From Brevundimonas sp. (GTDB lineage: Bacteria; Pseudomonadota; Alphaproteobacteria; Caulobacterales; Caulobacteraceae): a stretch of DNA of 64,000 nt. Positions 27,232 through 36,398 of the stretch are shown one piece after another. The stretch covers positions 1 through 64,000 of the forward strand of contig NZ_SDZL01000001.1 in the NCBI RefSeq assembly GCF_004210735.1. The letters are read 5' to 3'. Made by a program: the position numbers and the translations under genes. Within the stretch, counting starts at the first letter, position 1. Every line of letters starts with the position of its first letter. The notes below the pieces were generated by a model, which ran no database searches, had not been told where the DNA came from, and saw only the letters and a program-made list of their open reading frames with translations.

Positions 27232-28421
27232 CGGATCACTCCCAATTCCTTGCCGGCCGTCGTGAACGCCGCGACCGCTTGATCAATCTGCTCAAAGGTA
27301 TGCGCCGCCGACATCTGGGTGCGGATGCGGGCCAGGCCGCGCGGAACGACGGGGAAGCTGAAGCCGATGACATAGACACCCAGCTCCAGCATCCGCGCCG
27401 CCATGTCCTGCGCCAGCTTGGCGTCGCCCAGCATGACGGGGATGATCGGGTGCTCGCCCGGCTGCAGGTCGAAACCGGCTCCGGTCATGGCAGAGCGGAA
27501 GCGCGCGGCGTTGGCGAAAAGCTGGTCGCGCAAGGCGTCGCCCTCATCGCCTGCCGCGATGCGGATGGCCTCCAGCGACGAGCCGCAGACGGCAGGCGCC
27601 AGGGCGTTCGAGAACAGATAGGGCCGGGCCCGCTGCTTCAGCAGCTCAACCACCGGCTTGCGGGCGCAGATGAAGCCGCCCATGGCGCCGCCCAGCGCCT
27701 TGCCGAAGGTGCCGGTGACGAAATCCACCGCCACGCCATTGTGCGCGAACGAGCCGCGCCCCTTGTCACCCAAGAAGCCGGTCGCATGGCAGTCGTCGAC
27801 CATGATCAGCGCGTCATAGGCGTCGGCCAGCGCGCGGATTTCCTTCAGCTTCGCGATATAGCCGTCCATCGAGAAGGCGCCGTCGGTGGCGATGATGATG
27901 TTGCGGGCGCCGGCCTCGCGCGCCGCCTTCAGCTGCGCCTCCAGCTCGGCCATGTCCGAGTTGGCGAAACGATAGCGTTTCGCCTTGCACAGCCGGACCC
28001 CGTCGATGATCGAGGCGTGGTTCAGGCTGTCGGACACGATGGCGTCCTCTTCCCCGAACAGCGGCTCGAAGATGCCGCCGTTGGCGTCAAAGGCGGCGGC
28101 GAACAGGATGGTGTCCTCAAAGCCCAGATAGTCGGCGATAGCCCGTTCCAGCTCCTTGTGGATCTCCAGCGTGCCGCAGATGAAACGGACCGAGGCCGTG
28201 CCCGCGCCCCACTTCTCCTGCGCGCGGATACCTGCCTGAACGACGCGCTCGTCACCGGCGAGACCCAGATAGTTGTTGGCGCAGAAGTTCAGCACCTTGC
28301 GGCCCGCGACCTCGATCACCGGCCCCTGGCGCGAGGCGATGACCCGCTCGGGCTTGGTCAGGCCCTGGGCGTCGATATCGGCCAGCTCACGGGTGACGCG
28401 ATCATAGAAATTGTCCGGCAT
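27228..28421 (-). CDS. kbl: Glycine C-acetyltransferase (2-amino-3-ketobutyrate CoA ligase)
   Basis: A 397-residue PLP enzyme of the alpha-oxoamine synthase family that cleaves 2-amino-3-ketobutyrate with CoA to glycine and acetyl-CoA. The active-site lysine lies in FVTGTFGKALGGAMGGF. Other family blocks are NFCANNYLGLAGDERV, IMVDDCHATGFLGDKGRG and FSFPVVPRGLARIRTQMSA at the C-terminal domain. Length is standard (398 in E. coli). It overlaps tdh by 4 bp, giving the kbl-tdh threonine-to-glycine operon. The 63 bp downstream of the minor lipoprotein gene hold no clear terminator. Confidence 0.97.
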   Translation of the reverse strand: MPDNFYDRVTRELADIDAQGLTKPERVIASRQGPVIEVAGRKVLNFCANNYLGLAGDERVVQAGIRAQEKWGAGTASVRFICGTLEIHKELERAIADYLGFEDTILFAAAFDANGGIFEPLFGEEDAIVSDSLNHASIIDGVRLCKAKRYRFANSDMAELEAQLKAAREAGARNIIIATDGAFSMDGYIAKLKEIRALADAYDALIMVDDCHATGFLGDKGRGSFAHNGVAVDFVTGTFGKALGGAMGGFICARKPVVELLKQRARPYLFSNALAPAVCGSSLEAIRIAAGDEGDALRDQLFANAARFRSAMTGAGFDLQPGEHPIIPVMLGDAKLAQDMAARMLELGVYVIGFSFPVVPRGLARIRTQMSAAHTFEQIDQAVAAFTTAGKELGVIR

Positions 28422-28484
28422 GGGGCCTCGGCTGCAGTTTCAGTGCGGGGTTACGCCGAATCCCAGGTCGTTTCCAGCGCCGTT

Positions 28485-29405
28485 CTACAGCGCCGCAGAC
28501 GGCGGCGTATCCGCTTCCACCGGCCGGAACGGACTGACGCGCACGCGTCCGCCGCACGGGGTGAAGGTCTGGGCAAGCGACACCGGCGCGGCGTCACCCG
28601 GCACGGTCAGGCGCACACGTGCGGTCGACGGACAGATCGTCTCGCCCTGCCCTTCATGCGGCACGACGTTCCAGGCCAGATCGAAATAGGCCCGCGTCTG
28701 GGGGCGGAGCTCCACAGGCTCAGGAGCGGTATTGCTGTGGAAATAGTTGCCCGGATTCTGATCGGCGCGGACGGCCAGCGCCTGCCCCTTCGAATCCAGC
28801 AAGGTGACAGTCGGGTAGCCCGTCAGGCTGCAGGGTTGGGCCCCGGTGTTCTGAATACCCAGGACAGCGACACGATTGCCCATGCCGGCGTCGCCGCCCT
28901 CATTGGTCAGGCGCAATTGTCCGCCCTTGCAGGGCGCCGAGACCGGCATAACGCTGCCGGGCGCCGGCGTGGGCGTCCCCGGACCGGGCAGCGGCTGCGC
29001 CGGGGACGAGGCCGGGCGGGCGCATCGCTCCAGCACGGCCACGCCGACATCCTGATTGGGGCCGAGGCGACGCAAGGTGGCCGTCTCCTGACCGTCGCGA
29101 TTGGCTGTCCACCATTCCAGCCCCTCGCCCGCATAGCGCGCGCCGCTGGCTGATGTCGCCGTCTTCAGCGTCACCGCTCGCCCGTCATAGGTCAGCACAG
29201 CACTCCGGGCGTCCGGATACCGCACGGCGACGGTGCGGCCGCTTTCGCAGGCATAGCTGACGGCCTGGCTATCCGCCGTCGTCGGCACAGGGGTCACATA
29301 CGGTTCGGGCGCCGGTACAGGCTCGTCGGCCGGGGGCGAACAGGCTGCCATCAATGCGGCGATGGCCATCGTGGCCGCGGCGGCGCGAACGGGGCTTGCG
29401 ATCAT
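28485..29405 (-). CDS. Lipoprotein with MliC-like and DUF4232 domains
   Basis: A 306-residue exported lipoprotein (lipobox ALMAAC near residue 22). A Pro-rich linker leads to an MliC-like domain (about 45-110): YACESGRTVAVRYPD, AVLTYDGRAVTLK, SASGARYAGEGLEWW, the lysozyme-inhibitor pattern. After a second Pro-rich linker (about 120-150) comes a DUF4232 domain (CKGGQLRLTNEGG, NTGAQPCSLTGYP, ending FTPCGGRVRVSPF). The start at 29405 has GGAG 7 nt before it; an ATG 18 bp upstream includes that site in its coding sequence. Binding c-type lysozyme is inferred from the first domain alone. Confidence 0.85.
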   Translation of the reverse strand: MIASPVRAAAATMAIAALMAACSPPADEPVPAPEPYVTPVPTTADSQAVSYACESGRTVAVRYPDARSAVLTYDGRAVTLKTATSASGARYAGEGLEWWTANRDGQETATLRRLGPNQDVGVAVLERCARPASSPAQPLPGPGTPTPAPGSVMPVSAPCKGGQLRLTNEGGDAGMGNRVAVLGIQNTGAQPCSLTGYPTVTLLDSKGQALAVRADQNPGNYFHSNTAPEPVELRPQTRAYFDLAWNVVPHEGQGETICPSTARVRLTVPGDAAPVSLAQTFTPCGGRVRVSPFRPVEADTPPSAAL

Positions 29406-29463
29406 GGGGGCGCTCCTTGTCACCCAGCCAACGCGGCAGGCGCTTAAAGGCTCCGCTTGGCGA

Positions 29464-29748
29464 TCAGCCGGTCATGCCCGGCAAGGCCTCCAGCAGGGCG
29501 ACCAGCGCCTGCAAACGATGCTCATCGGGTGGGCGCCCGGCCGCGAAATCGGCGTCCAGCGCCAATGCCGCCGCCCCGATATCGGCGTGGCCGAATATCC
29601 CGGCGGACCCGGCCAGACCATGCACCGTACGCTCCAGTTCCGGGTCGGCGGGCGGCCGGGTCATCAGAGCCTTACGCAGTATGATCAGGTCATGCCTCGA
29701 CCGCTCCCTGAACATGGCCCGAAGCGGGGCCAGCACATCCTCGGTCAC
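29464..29748 (-). CDS. Stand-alone Hpt phosphotransfer protein
   Basis: A 94-residue helical protein with the phospho-accepting His in RTVHGLAGSAGIFGH (the H-x-L-K/A-G-S pattern of Hpt domains, here HGLAGSAG). The rest is Leu- and Ala-rich helix as expected for a four-helix bundle. Translation starts at GTG 29748 overlapping the response regulator stop (GTGA). It is third in a kinase-regulator-Hpt operon and could shuttle phosphate between receivers. Confidence 0.88.
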   Translation of the reverse strand: MTEDVLAPLRAMFRERSRHDLIILRKALMTRPPADPELERTVHGLAGSAGIFGHADIGAAALALDADFAAGRPPDEHRLQALVALLEALPGMTG

Positions 29749-30131
29749 GCGCGGCTCTCGGCCAGCACGTCACGGACGTGCGCGCCCAGGGTCATGGGAT
29801 CGAATGGCTTGGTTATGACCGACACGGCGCCCAGCGCGATATAGGCGTCACGCTCTTCCTTGCGGGTGCGGGCGGTCATGAAAATCACCGGCGTCGCTTC
29901 GCAGCCCGGCAACCGACGCAACCGCTCCAGCGTACCGGGTCCATCCAGATCGGGCATCATGACATCCAGCAGGATCACGTCGGGGCGGTATCCGCCCGTC
30001 AGAATATCCAGGGCGTCCTGGCCGGAGACGGCGCTTTGCACCGCCATTTCGGGGTCCAGCTCCAGCGACAGGGCCGTCACCTCGCGGATATCGGCCTCGT
30101 CATCGACATGCAGAATGTTCAACGGGGCCAT
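29745..30131 (-). CDS. Single-domain response regulator
   Basis: A 128-residue receiver protein without an output domain. Conserved residues are present: ILHVDDEADIRE (Asp-Asp), VILLDVMMPDLDG (phospho-acceptor Asp near 56), FMTARTRKEE (Thr) and VITKPFDPM (Lys). It starts with ATG overlapping the kinase stop (TAATG) and overlaps the Hpt gene by 4 bp. Such CheY-like proteins act by protein contact or as phosphate sinks. Confidence 0.94.
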   Translation of the reverse strand: MAPLNILHVDDEADIREVTALSLELDPEMAVQSAVSGQDALDILTGGYRPDVILLDVMMPDLDGPGTLERLRRLPGCEATPVIFMTARTRKEERDAYIALGAVSVITKPFDPMTLGAHVRDVLAESRA

Positions 30132-32617
30132 TACGCGCCCTCCTTACTTGATTGCCCGACCACGGCGGTCAGGCGCCGAACGGTGCGCGCAAGACCCGCC
30201 AGTGACGTGCGCGACTTGGTCAGCACGGCCTCGACCTGATGCGCCAGGGCAGCGTCCCCTTCCTGGGCAGAGTAAACGACGACGGGCAGTGTCCGCCCCG
30301 TCTCGTCGCCCAGATCGGCCAGCAACTCCAGACCCGAGCCATCCGGCAGGCCCAGATCCAGGATCACCAGGTCCGGCCAGTCCCGGGCCAGGGCGGCTCG
30401 CGCCTCGGCCAGACTGCCGACCCCGGTGATGATCGCCGTCCCCGACAGGGCCGAGGCCGTGACTTCCAGAATATCCGCATCGTCATCGACGTGCAGGATG
30501 TGCGGCTTGGCCCGGCCCGGCGCCTCCAGCATGGAAGCGACCGCCTCGCGCAGGCGCACCTCGTCGAACGGCTTTTCCAGCCAGTCCACCACCTCCAGCG
30601 TCCGCCCCCGCGCACGACCTCGCGCCGTATCGCCAGAGATCACGACCACCGGCAGGTGGCGGGTCTCAGCTCCTGCCCGCAGCGCGCGGATCAGGCTGAT
30701 GCCGTCGGCGTCGGGCAGATTCAGATCGACCAGCACGGCCCGGTATTCACCACTGCGCGCCGCGTTCAGGGCTTCGCGCGCCGTGGGGGCGATGTCGGCG
30801 CGATATCCGTCGCGCTCAAGAACCTCACGCAACAGTTCGGCGGCGTCGGCGTCGTCTTCGCAGATCAACAGGCGGGGTCCGTCCGTCGCGGTGACGACGG
30901 GCGCATCCAGCAGCGGCAGGTCCAGATGGAAGGTGGCGCCGTCGCCCGGATCGGATTCGAACCACAGACGCCCTCCGTGTCGCTCGGCTATCTCGCGCGA
31001 GATGACCAGACCCAGACCCGTGCCGCCTTTGGCGCGGGTGTCCGAACTGTCCGCCTGGGCGAACCGGCTGAAAATGCGCGACCGGAACGCCTCAGGGATA
31101 CCCGGTCCGCGATCACAGACACTGAGACGGGCGATCCGCTGTTCCGGTTGAACCACGACCATCACCTCTCCGCCCGTAGACGAGAATTTGGCCGCGTTAG
31201 ACAGCAGGTTCGTCACCACCTGGATCAGCCGGTCCGCATCGCCGCGCACCGGCGCCGAAGCCCCCTCCTGCAAACTCACCGTAACGTTCAGGCTGTCCGC
31301 CAGACCGCGCACGCCCTCGATCGACCGCTCGGCGATCTGACGCAGATCCAGCGGCTCTAGAACCAGACGCAGCTGGCCCGACTCGATCTTTTCAATGTCC
31401 AGAATGTCGTTGATCAGCCGCACCAGCCGCTGGCTGTTGGCCTGGGCGATGCTGATCAGGCGGGCCGCCTTTTCCGGCAACTCACCCGCCGCCCCGCCGG
31501 CCAGCAGACCCAGCGAGCCGGCGATCGAGGTCATGGGCGTACGCAGTTCGTGACTGACCGTCGAGACGAACTCGGTCTTCATCTCCTCGACCCGGCGGCG
31601 TTCTGAAATGTCACGCACCACCGTCACGGTGTGCCATCCGCCCGACAGGCGCATCGCCGTCAGCGCCACATCGATCGGGAAGGTCACCCCGTCGCGGCGA
31701 TGCGCCGTCAACTCGCGCACCATGCCGCCTTCCTTGACCGCGGCCTTGCTGAGTTCGGCCAGGGGCGTGCCCTGGGGGGATGTCACCAGCATGTTGACGT
31801 CGGTCTGTTTCAGCTCGTCTGCGGAATAGCCGAACATGCGCTCCGCCGCCGGATTGACGGTCTCGATCGTGCCGTCCGGACTGAAGGTGACGATGCCGTC
31901 AATGGCGCTGTCGAACACTGCCTGCTGTCGCGCAGCGATCGCCTCGAGTTCGCCCAACAGGCTGCGCCGCGTGCGAAGGTAGCGCCACACCAGGAACCCC
32001 ACCGTCAGAGCGCCGACGACCAGCATCATGAACATGCCGGCGACCAGCTGTTCGGTGCGGTCGGATCGCGCCTCGGCCCGTTCAGTGCGGTATCGCAGGG
32101 CGGCGGCCTCGTTAAGGCTCATCCGGTCGATGACGATGCGGATTTGATCCATCACCGCCTTACCTTCCCCGCTGGACACCAGGCGCGCCGCCGCCTCCGC
32201 CCCTTGGATACGGCGCGCCTCGACGGGTTCACCCAGGGTGGCGATACGCAGCCCCGCCAGTGCGTTCAGCGAACGTAGGGCTTCCTTCTGATCCTGACGT
32301 GAATCGAACAGGGTCTCCAACCGCGTCAGATGATCGTCGAGGTCGCGTCGGGCTCGATCATAGGGCTCCAGATAGCGGGGCTGGCCGGTGATGACGTAGC
32401 CTCGCATTCCCGTTTCGGCATCCTGAAGCAGACGGAAGACGCTCTGGATCTGCGATCGTGTCTCATACGACTGCTCCACCTGACGGCGGGTCTCGCGGAT
32501 ACTGCGGAACTCATGCAGCAGTTCGAAGCCGATAAGCGCCAGCAGCAGCGGCGTGACGACCATGGCGACGAAGGCAACCAGGCGCAGACGGCGGTCGTCA
32601 CTGTTCGGCGGCTTCAA
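30131..32617 (-). CDS. CHASE3-PAS hybrid histidine kinase with two receivers
   Basis: An 828-residue membrane kinase. After an N-terminal membrane span (about 12-32) comes a CHASE3-type periplasmic sensor (about 35-185, with ETGMRGYVITGQPRYLEPY), a second span (about 188-210) and a PAS domain (about 225-345, FDSAIDGIVTFSPDGTIETVN). HisKA is at SHELRTPMTSIAGSL, HATPase has NLLSNAAKF, CDRGPGIP and GGTGLGLVI. Two receiver domains follow with VLVDLNLPDADG and VILDLGLPDGSG; both keep their acidic pair, Asp and Lys. TTG at 32617 with GGAG upstream is the likely start. First gene of a phosphorelay operon. Confidence 0.94.
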   Translation of the reverse strand: MKPPNSDDRRLRLVAFVAMVVTPLLLALIGFELLHEFRSIRETRRQVEQSYETRSQIQSVFRLLQDAETGMRGYVITGQPRYLEPYDRARRDLDDHLTRLETLFDSRQDQKEALRSLNALAGLRIATLGEPVEARRIQGAEAAARLVSSGEGKAVMDQIRIVIDRMSLNEAAALRYRTERAEARSDRTEQLVAGMFMMLVVGALTVGFLVWRYLRTRRSLLGELEAIAARQQAVFDSAIDGIVTFSPDGTIETVNPAAERMFGYSADELKQTDVNMLVTSPQGTPLAELSKAAVKEGGMVRELTAHRRDGVTFPIDVALTAMRLSGGWHTVTVVRDISERRRVEEMKTEFVSTVSHELRTPMTSIAGSLGLLAGGAAGELPEKAARLISIAQANSQRLVRLINDILDIEKIESGQLRLVLEPLDLRQIAERSIEGVRGLADSLNVTVSLQEGASAPVRGDADRLIQVVTNLLSNAAKFSSTGGEVMVVVQPEQRIARLSVCDRGPGIPEAFRSRIFSRFAQADSSDTRAKGGTGLGLVISREIAERHGGRLWFESDPGDGATFHLDLPLLDAPVVTATDGPRLLICEDDADAAELLREVLERDGYRADIAPTAREALNAARSGEYRAVLVDLNLPDADGISLIRALRAGAETRHLPVVVISGDTARGRARGRTLEVVDWLEKPFDEVRLREAVASMLEAPGRAKPHILHVDDDADILEVTASALSGTAIITGVGSLAEARAALARDWPDLVILDLGLPDGSGLELLADLGDETGRTLPVVVYSAQEGDAALAHQVEAVLTKSRTSLAGLARTVRRLTAVVGQSSKEGA

Positions 32618-32683
32618 CGTCGATCTCCGATACCGATGCGACAGACGGGTGCGGAGCCGTTTGGTTCCGTCAGGGTCCGGGCG

Positions 32684-33145
32684 TCATTCGTAGTCGATGC
32701 TTAGAGGCAGGGCTGTTACCGCATTCGAAACGCCGTCCAGACCCAGCAGGCTGAGCCGCCCCACCACCCGAAGCGTATCCCGCCCCTCGGCGTCCATGCG
32801 CGCCATTCCCGTGTCCGACACGTCGCCGGCGTTCGCGCTCCAGACGCTGACGCCCTCGACCACGGTCGCATCTTGCGACGCCGGCACGAAGCGAGGGACC
32901 CGCACGCGATAGGATTGACCGGCGTCGCCCGTGACCTGAATCACGGCGGGGGCGTCGGGCTGGCTGACGGGCGCGGTCGGCGACGGACGCAGGCTGGCCG
33001 TTCGGGCCAGACGCATCGGCTGGGTGGCGGATACGGCGTAACTGTCCACCACGCGCAGGCTGGCGTTCGCTGTCGCCTGCTGCGCCTGCGCGGCCGAAGC
33101 GCCTGCCGTGAGCGCCAGAAGCGCCAGCGAGATCATTCCACGCAT
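32684..33145 (-). CDS. Small exported DUF4402-like subunit (minor)
   Basis: A 153-residue exported protein. The signal peptide ends AAQAQQ. The mature beta-rich chain starts NASLRVVDSYAVSATQPM and ends PLSIDYE, a pattern like DUF4402 pilin-like subunits (N-terminal donor-like strand, late hydrophobic strand). It shares one base with the upstream gene (TGATG) and is the last gene of the chaperone/barrel locus. A role as minor or terminal subunit is inferred from context only. Confidence 0.7.
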   Translation of the reverse strand: MRGMISLALLALTAGASAAQAQQATANASLRVVDSYAVSATQPMRLARTASLRPSPTAPVSQPDAPAVIQVTGDAGQSYRVRVPRFVPASQDATVVEGVSVWSANAGDVSDTGMARMDAEGRDTLRVVGRLSLLGLDGVSNAVTALPLSIDYE

Positions 33146-33687
33146 CAGAGAAGCTCCGCCGTGACGATATAGTTGAAGGTATGTTCGCCGCTGGTCGCCC
33201 CCGCCTGCAGGACCACATCCATGCCCAGAGTGAAGCTGGCGCCGCCCAGGATGCCGATGGGCAGCAGATCAAAGGTCACCGAGCCCCCTTCGGTCGGGCG
33301 AGAGCTGCGGAAGCTGGTGCCGTACAGCGTGCCGACCCGGAACCGGGTGATGGTCGCGGGACCCGATCCGCCGGCGGGCTGGATCCGCACCCGAATGTAA
33401 CGCAGGGCGCAGAGATCCTTCAGGTTCAGCAGCCCGCAGTCGAGGTTGATCGTGGGGATAGTCACCGTACTGGAGGACATACGGATCGCGTCCCCGCTGG
33501 TGCGCGTCACCACGCCTGAGGTGGAGATGGAGAAGGTCGTCGACGACGAGCCACGGATGGTCGATCCCAGGGTGGGCGCGGTCGAGGGCGAGCGGGTTAC
33601 GGTCACCTGGGCCTGTGCGGCGGGCGCACTCATTACAGACAGGGCGAGCACGGCCAACGCTGCGGCGAGGAATGTCCGGATCATCAT
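33145..33687 (-). CDS. Exported DUF4402-like subunit (second)
   Basis: A 180-residue exported protein. The signal peptide ends near AAQAQV. The mature protein is Ser/Thr-rich at the N terminus, has LDCGLLNLKDLCAL (two Cys), and ends in strands FTLGMDVVLQAGATSGEH and YIVTAELL, resembling the closing strands of DUF4402 subunits. It begins with two Met codons overlapping the usher-like gene stop (ATGA) and is followed without a gap by the minor subunit. Possible surface or pilus subunit; no adhesin domain is visible. Confidence 0.7.
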   Translation of the reverse strand: MMIRTFLAAALAVLALSVMSAPAAQAQVTVTRSPSTAPTLGSTIRGSSSTTFSISTSGVVTRTSGDAIRMSSSTVTIPTINLDCGLLNLKDLCALRYIRVRIQPAGGSGPATITRFRVGTLYGTSFRSSRPTEGGSVTFDLLPIGILGGASFTLGMDVVLQAGATSGEHTFNYIVTAELL

Positions 33688-36398
33688 TGCGGCAACGCCT
33701 TCGTCAGTTTCACCACCACATCGTCAACGCGTACGAAGCCGCCCTGGGCCGGAACGACGACGCGCTGCGAGCGCGCCAGGGTCAGGCCCAGCACGCGTTC
33801 CTGTTCGGCGTCGACCATGACCTCGTATTCGCCGGGGGGCACGCCTTCGAAGAAGGCCATCCCGGCGTGGTCGCTGCGAGCGCTGAACACTTCACCGCCC
33901 TTGATCGGAACCAGCCGCACGCCCAGGGCCGCCAGCGGGCGCGCGGGGCCCGACGGACGCTCCAGCGCTACACTGACCTCGACCTCGGCGGCTCGGCGCA
34001 TCGGATAGTCGATGACGGCGGTGCGCCCCGGGCGCGGCGTGATCTCGATCACGGGCGCGCCAGCCGTCAGGAAGGGATCGTCGATCGCCTCGGCGTTCAG
34101 CCGGACCAGCGCCTGGGCGCCGTCGCCCAGATTGCCCAGGCGGACTCGGCCGCGCGAGTCTGTGGGGGCGGCGCCGCCCGGAGTCTCGACCACCAGGTTG
34201 GGAACGGCGGGTTCGTCTGCCTGACGGACGCCATCGGCGTTCTCGTCGACCCAGGCGTTGACGGCGACGGCGCCGCCCTGGGCCGCGCCGGGGCGGACCA
34301 TGCGATAGCGCCGGTCGAACGGATCATACCCAAAGCCGAAGCCCAGCTGGACGCCCAGCCGCCATTCACCCGAGCGGGTCTCGTAAGCGGCGTTCAGGGC
34401 CACATCGAACTGTTCCGCCCGGTGCAGGGCCGAGACCTGAAGCGCGGTCTCGCCGGTGTCCAGCGCCTTCACCGCGCCGAAGCGCAGGGTGTTGACGTCC
34501 GACAGCTGGACATCGGCGGTGGCGTAGGCGGTCTGAACCTTGGCGTCCGGCGAGATTTCGTAGGTCACCCCGGCGCGCAACTGGGCGCGGGCGGCGACGA
34601 TGGTGGCGATGTCGGTGGCGCCGACGAAGCGGCGGCGGTGATAGTCGACCCGCTTGTCATCCTCCATCGCCACGCTGCTGGAGACATAGAAGCGATTGAC
34701 CGGCGCCGAGGCGCGGGCCTCGGCCGTGGTCAGGCGCGAGCCGTCGGTGCGCTCAAGCCGGCGCAGGTCCAGCGAGAAGGGGATGTTCAGGCTGCTGGGT
34801 CCCGAGAACTGGCCATCCAGGCGCATGTCCGTGGCGCGCTGCAGGGCCGCGTCGCCGACAACGCCCAGCTGCCGTGTCTCGTCGATGAAGCCGCCAGTGT
34901 ATTCAGAGTGGCGCAGGACCAGCCCCATGTCGAACGGGCGCGCGGCCAGGCCCAGCGTCACACCGCGCCCGCCCTGATCGTCATAGGCGACGTCGACCTG
35001 GGTCGCGGCAGGACCCAGCGAACCCCGCAGGCCGGCGGTCAGCAGGCTGCGCGCGTCCTGGCCCTGGGGCGTATAGCGGGCGGCGCCGGCGCTGAGGGTC
35101 AGGCGCGAGGTCAGGCCGTAGTCGATCATGGCCGTCAGGCGCGGCTCGCCCGCCTCGGCGTCCAGCACGGGGCCGCCGACGTCGATCAGGGGACGCCCCT
35201 GCTCGACCGCGCCCAGACGGACGACCACCTTGCCCTGCTCGATCTGGCCCGAGCCGAAATTGATCCGGCGGACCTCTTCACGGGTCTGGCCATGCGAGCC
35301 GTAGAAAACCAGACGGATGGTGTTCAGCCCATAGGTCAGCGGCACGTCGAGGAACTCATATCGTCCCTGAAGGGGCGACACCTGGGCGGCCTGCAGCACT
35401 TCGTTGACGTAAAGCTCGACCTCTTCCCCCACGGCCAGTTCGCCGCGCAGGTTCAGGGGCGTGGCCAGATCCAGCGCTTCCAGCGGGGCGGAGCTGTAGA
35501 AGACGCCGCGACCGCCGAAACCCGCCGCGCCGATGGGCATGGACGGCGTATAGACATCGCCGATCGCGGCGCGGGTGCCGCCCAGCGGGCCCAGAGCGCG
35601 GCCGTTCGGATCCTTGCGCGTCAGGGTCAGGCGGGCGTCCGTAACCTGACCGTCATCGTCAGAACCGACATAGGCCTCCATCCCCGAGAACAGCAGGTCG
35701 CCGGCTGCGCGGATATCGAACCGGTGCGACTGCTGGCTGCCGTCGCGGGCGGCCTGAGCGCCGATGTTCACATCGAAGGCGGGCGGGGTGAACAGGCGGT
35801 AGGGGGTCTCGCGCCTTTCGGCGGGCGGCAGGCCGGGGCCCTGACCGACGCCGGTGCGACGCTGCTCGCGGGCGATGCGCTGCTGGAACGGCAGAGGCTC
35901 GGTCGGGGTGACCGACATGATCTGGGCGCTGATGTCCGTGCGGATACGAACCGGCAGAAGCTGCTCAAGCAGGTCGGTGCGAACGTAAAGCTCGTCGTCA
36001 TAGATGACGGCCTGGTCCGGTCCCAGGGTAAAGGAGCGGCCCGCCAGGGTGGCGGTGCGGCTGTTCAGATCTACGGCCAGGGTGCGGTCAGGCGACAGGA
36101 CCCAGCCTTCGGCCCGGCGCTGGGCCGGAAAGACGCCGACGGCCAGATCCAGCACGCGCGCGAACTCGCCCAGCGGCACGTAAACGCCCCGGCGGGACGA
36201 ATAGACGTTCATGGATTCCGTCAGCTCGAAGGCGTCGGCCTTGACCTCCATCCACAGCAGGTCATCGGCGGTGAAGGGGTCAGGCTGGGCCGAGGCGACG
36301 AGGTTGCGAACGACCTCCTGAGCGTCGGCGGGGGTGGTGAAGGCCAGGGCGGCCAGTGCGCCCCAGGCGACGCCGGCAGACCAGGGGCGGCGCGTCAC
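33684..36398 (-). CDS. Large usher-like outer-membrane beta-barrel with SdrD_B-like domain
   Basis: A 904-residue exported barrel protein. The signal peptide ends TPADAQ. An N-terminal periplasmic region (about 30-190) has GVYVPLGEFARVLDLAVG and VYVRTDLLEQLLPV type segments, similar in style to the N domains of TcfC/CfaC-type ushers. A long alternating beta region (about 200-700) follows. Near residues 710-745 lies VNAWVDENADGVRQADEP, an SdrD_B/Cna-like calcium-binding-style module, then beta-sandwich repeats to the C terminus. Translation starts at GTG overlapping the chaperone stop (GTGA). It is not a standard FimD usher; the export role is inferred from the chaperone and DUF4402 neighbours. 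Confidence 0.75.
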   Translation of the reverse strand: MTRRPWSAGVAWGALAALAFTTPADAQEVVRNLVASAQPDPFTADDLLWMEVKADAFELTESMNVYSSRRGVYVPLGEFARVLDLAVGVFPAQRRAEGWVLSPDRTLAVDLNSRTATLAGRSFTLGPDQAVIYDDELYVRTDLLEQLLPVRIRTDISAQIMSVTPTEPLPFQQRIAREQRRTGVGQGPGLPPAERRETPYRLFTPPAFDVNIGAQAARDGSQQSHRFDIRAAGDLLFSGMEAYVGSDDDGQVTDARLTLTRKDPNGRALGPLGGTRAAIGDVYTPSMPIGAAGFGGRGVFYSSAPLEALDLATPLNLRGELAVGEEVELYVNEVLQAAQVSPLQGRYEFLDVPLTYGLNTIRLVFYGSHGQTREEVRRINFGSGQIEQGKVVVRLGAVEQGRPLIDVGGPVLDAEAGEPRLTAMIDYGLTSRLTLSAGAARYTPQGQDARSLLTAGLRGSLGPAATQVDVAYDDQGGRGVTLGLAARPFDMGLVLRHSEYTGGFIDETRQLGVVGDAALQRATDMRLDGQFSGPSSLNIPFSLDLRRLERTDGSRLTTAEARASAPVNRFYVSSSVAMEDDKRVDYHRRRFVGATDIATIVAARAQLRAGVTYEISPDAKVQTAYATADVQLSDVNTLRFGAVKALDTGETALQVSALHRAEQFDVALNAAYETRSGEWRLGVQLGFGFGYDPFDRRYRMVRPGAAQGGAVAVNAWVDENADGVRQADEPAVPNLVVETPGGAAPTDSRGRVRLGNLGDGAQALVRLNAEAIDDPFLTAGAPVIEITPRPGRTAVIDYPMRRAAEVEVSVALERPSGPARPLAALGVRLVPIKGGEVFSARSDHAGMAFFEGVPPGEYEVMVDAEQERVLGLTLARSQRVVVPAQGGFVRVDDVVVKLTKALPQ

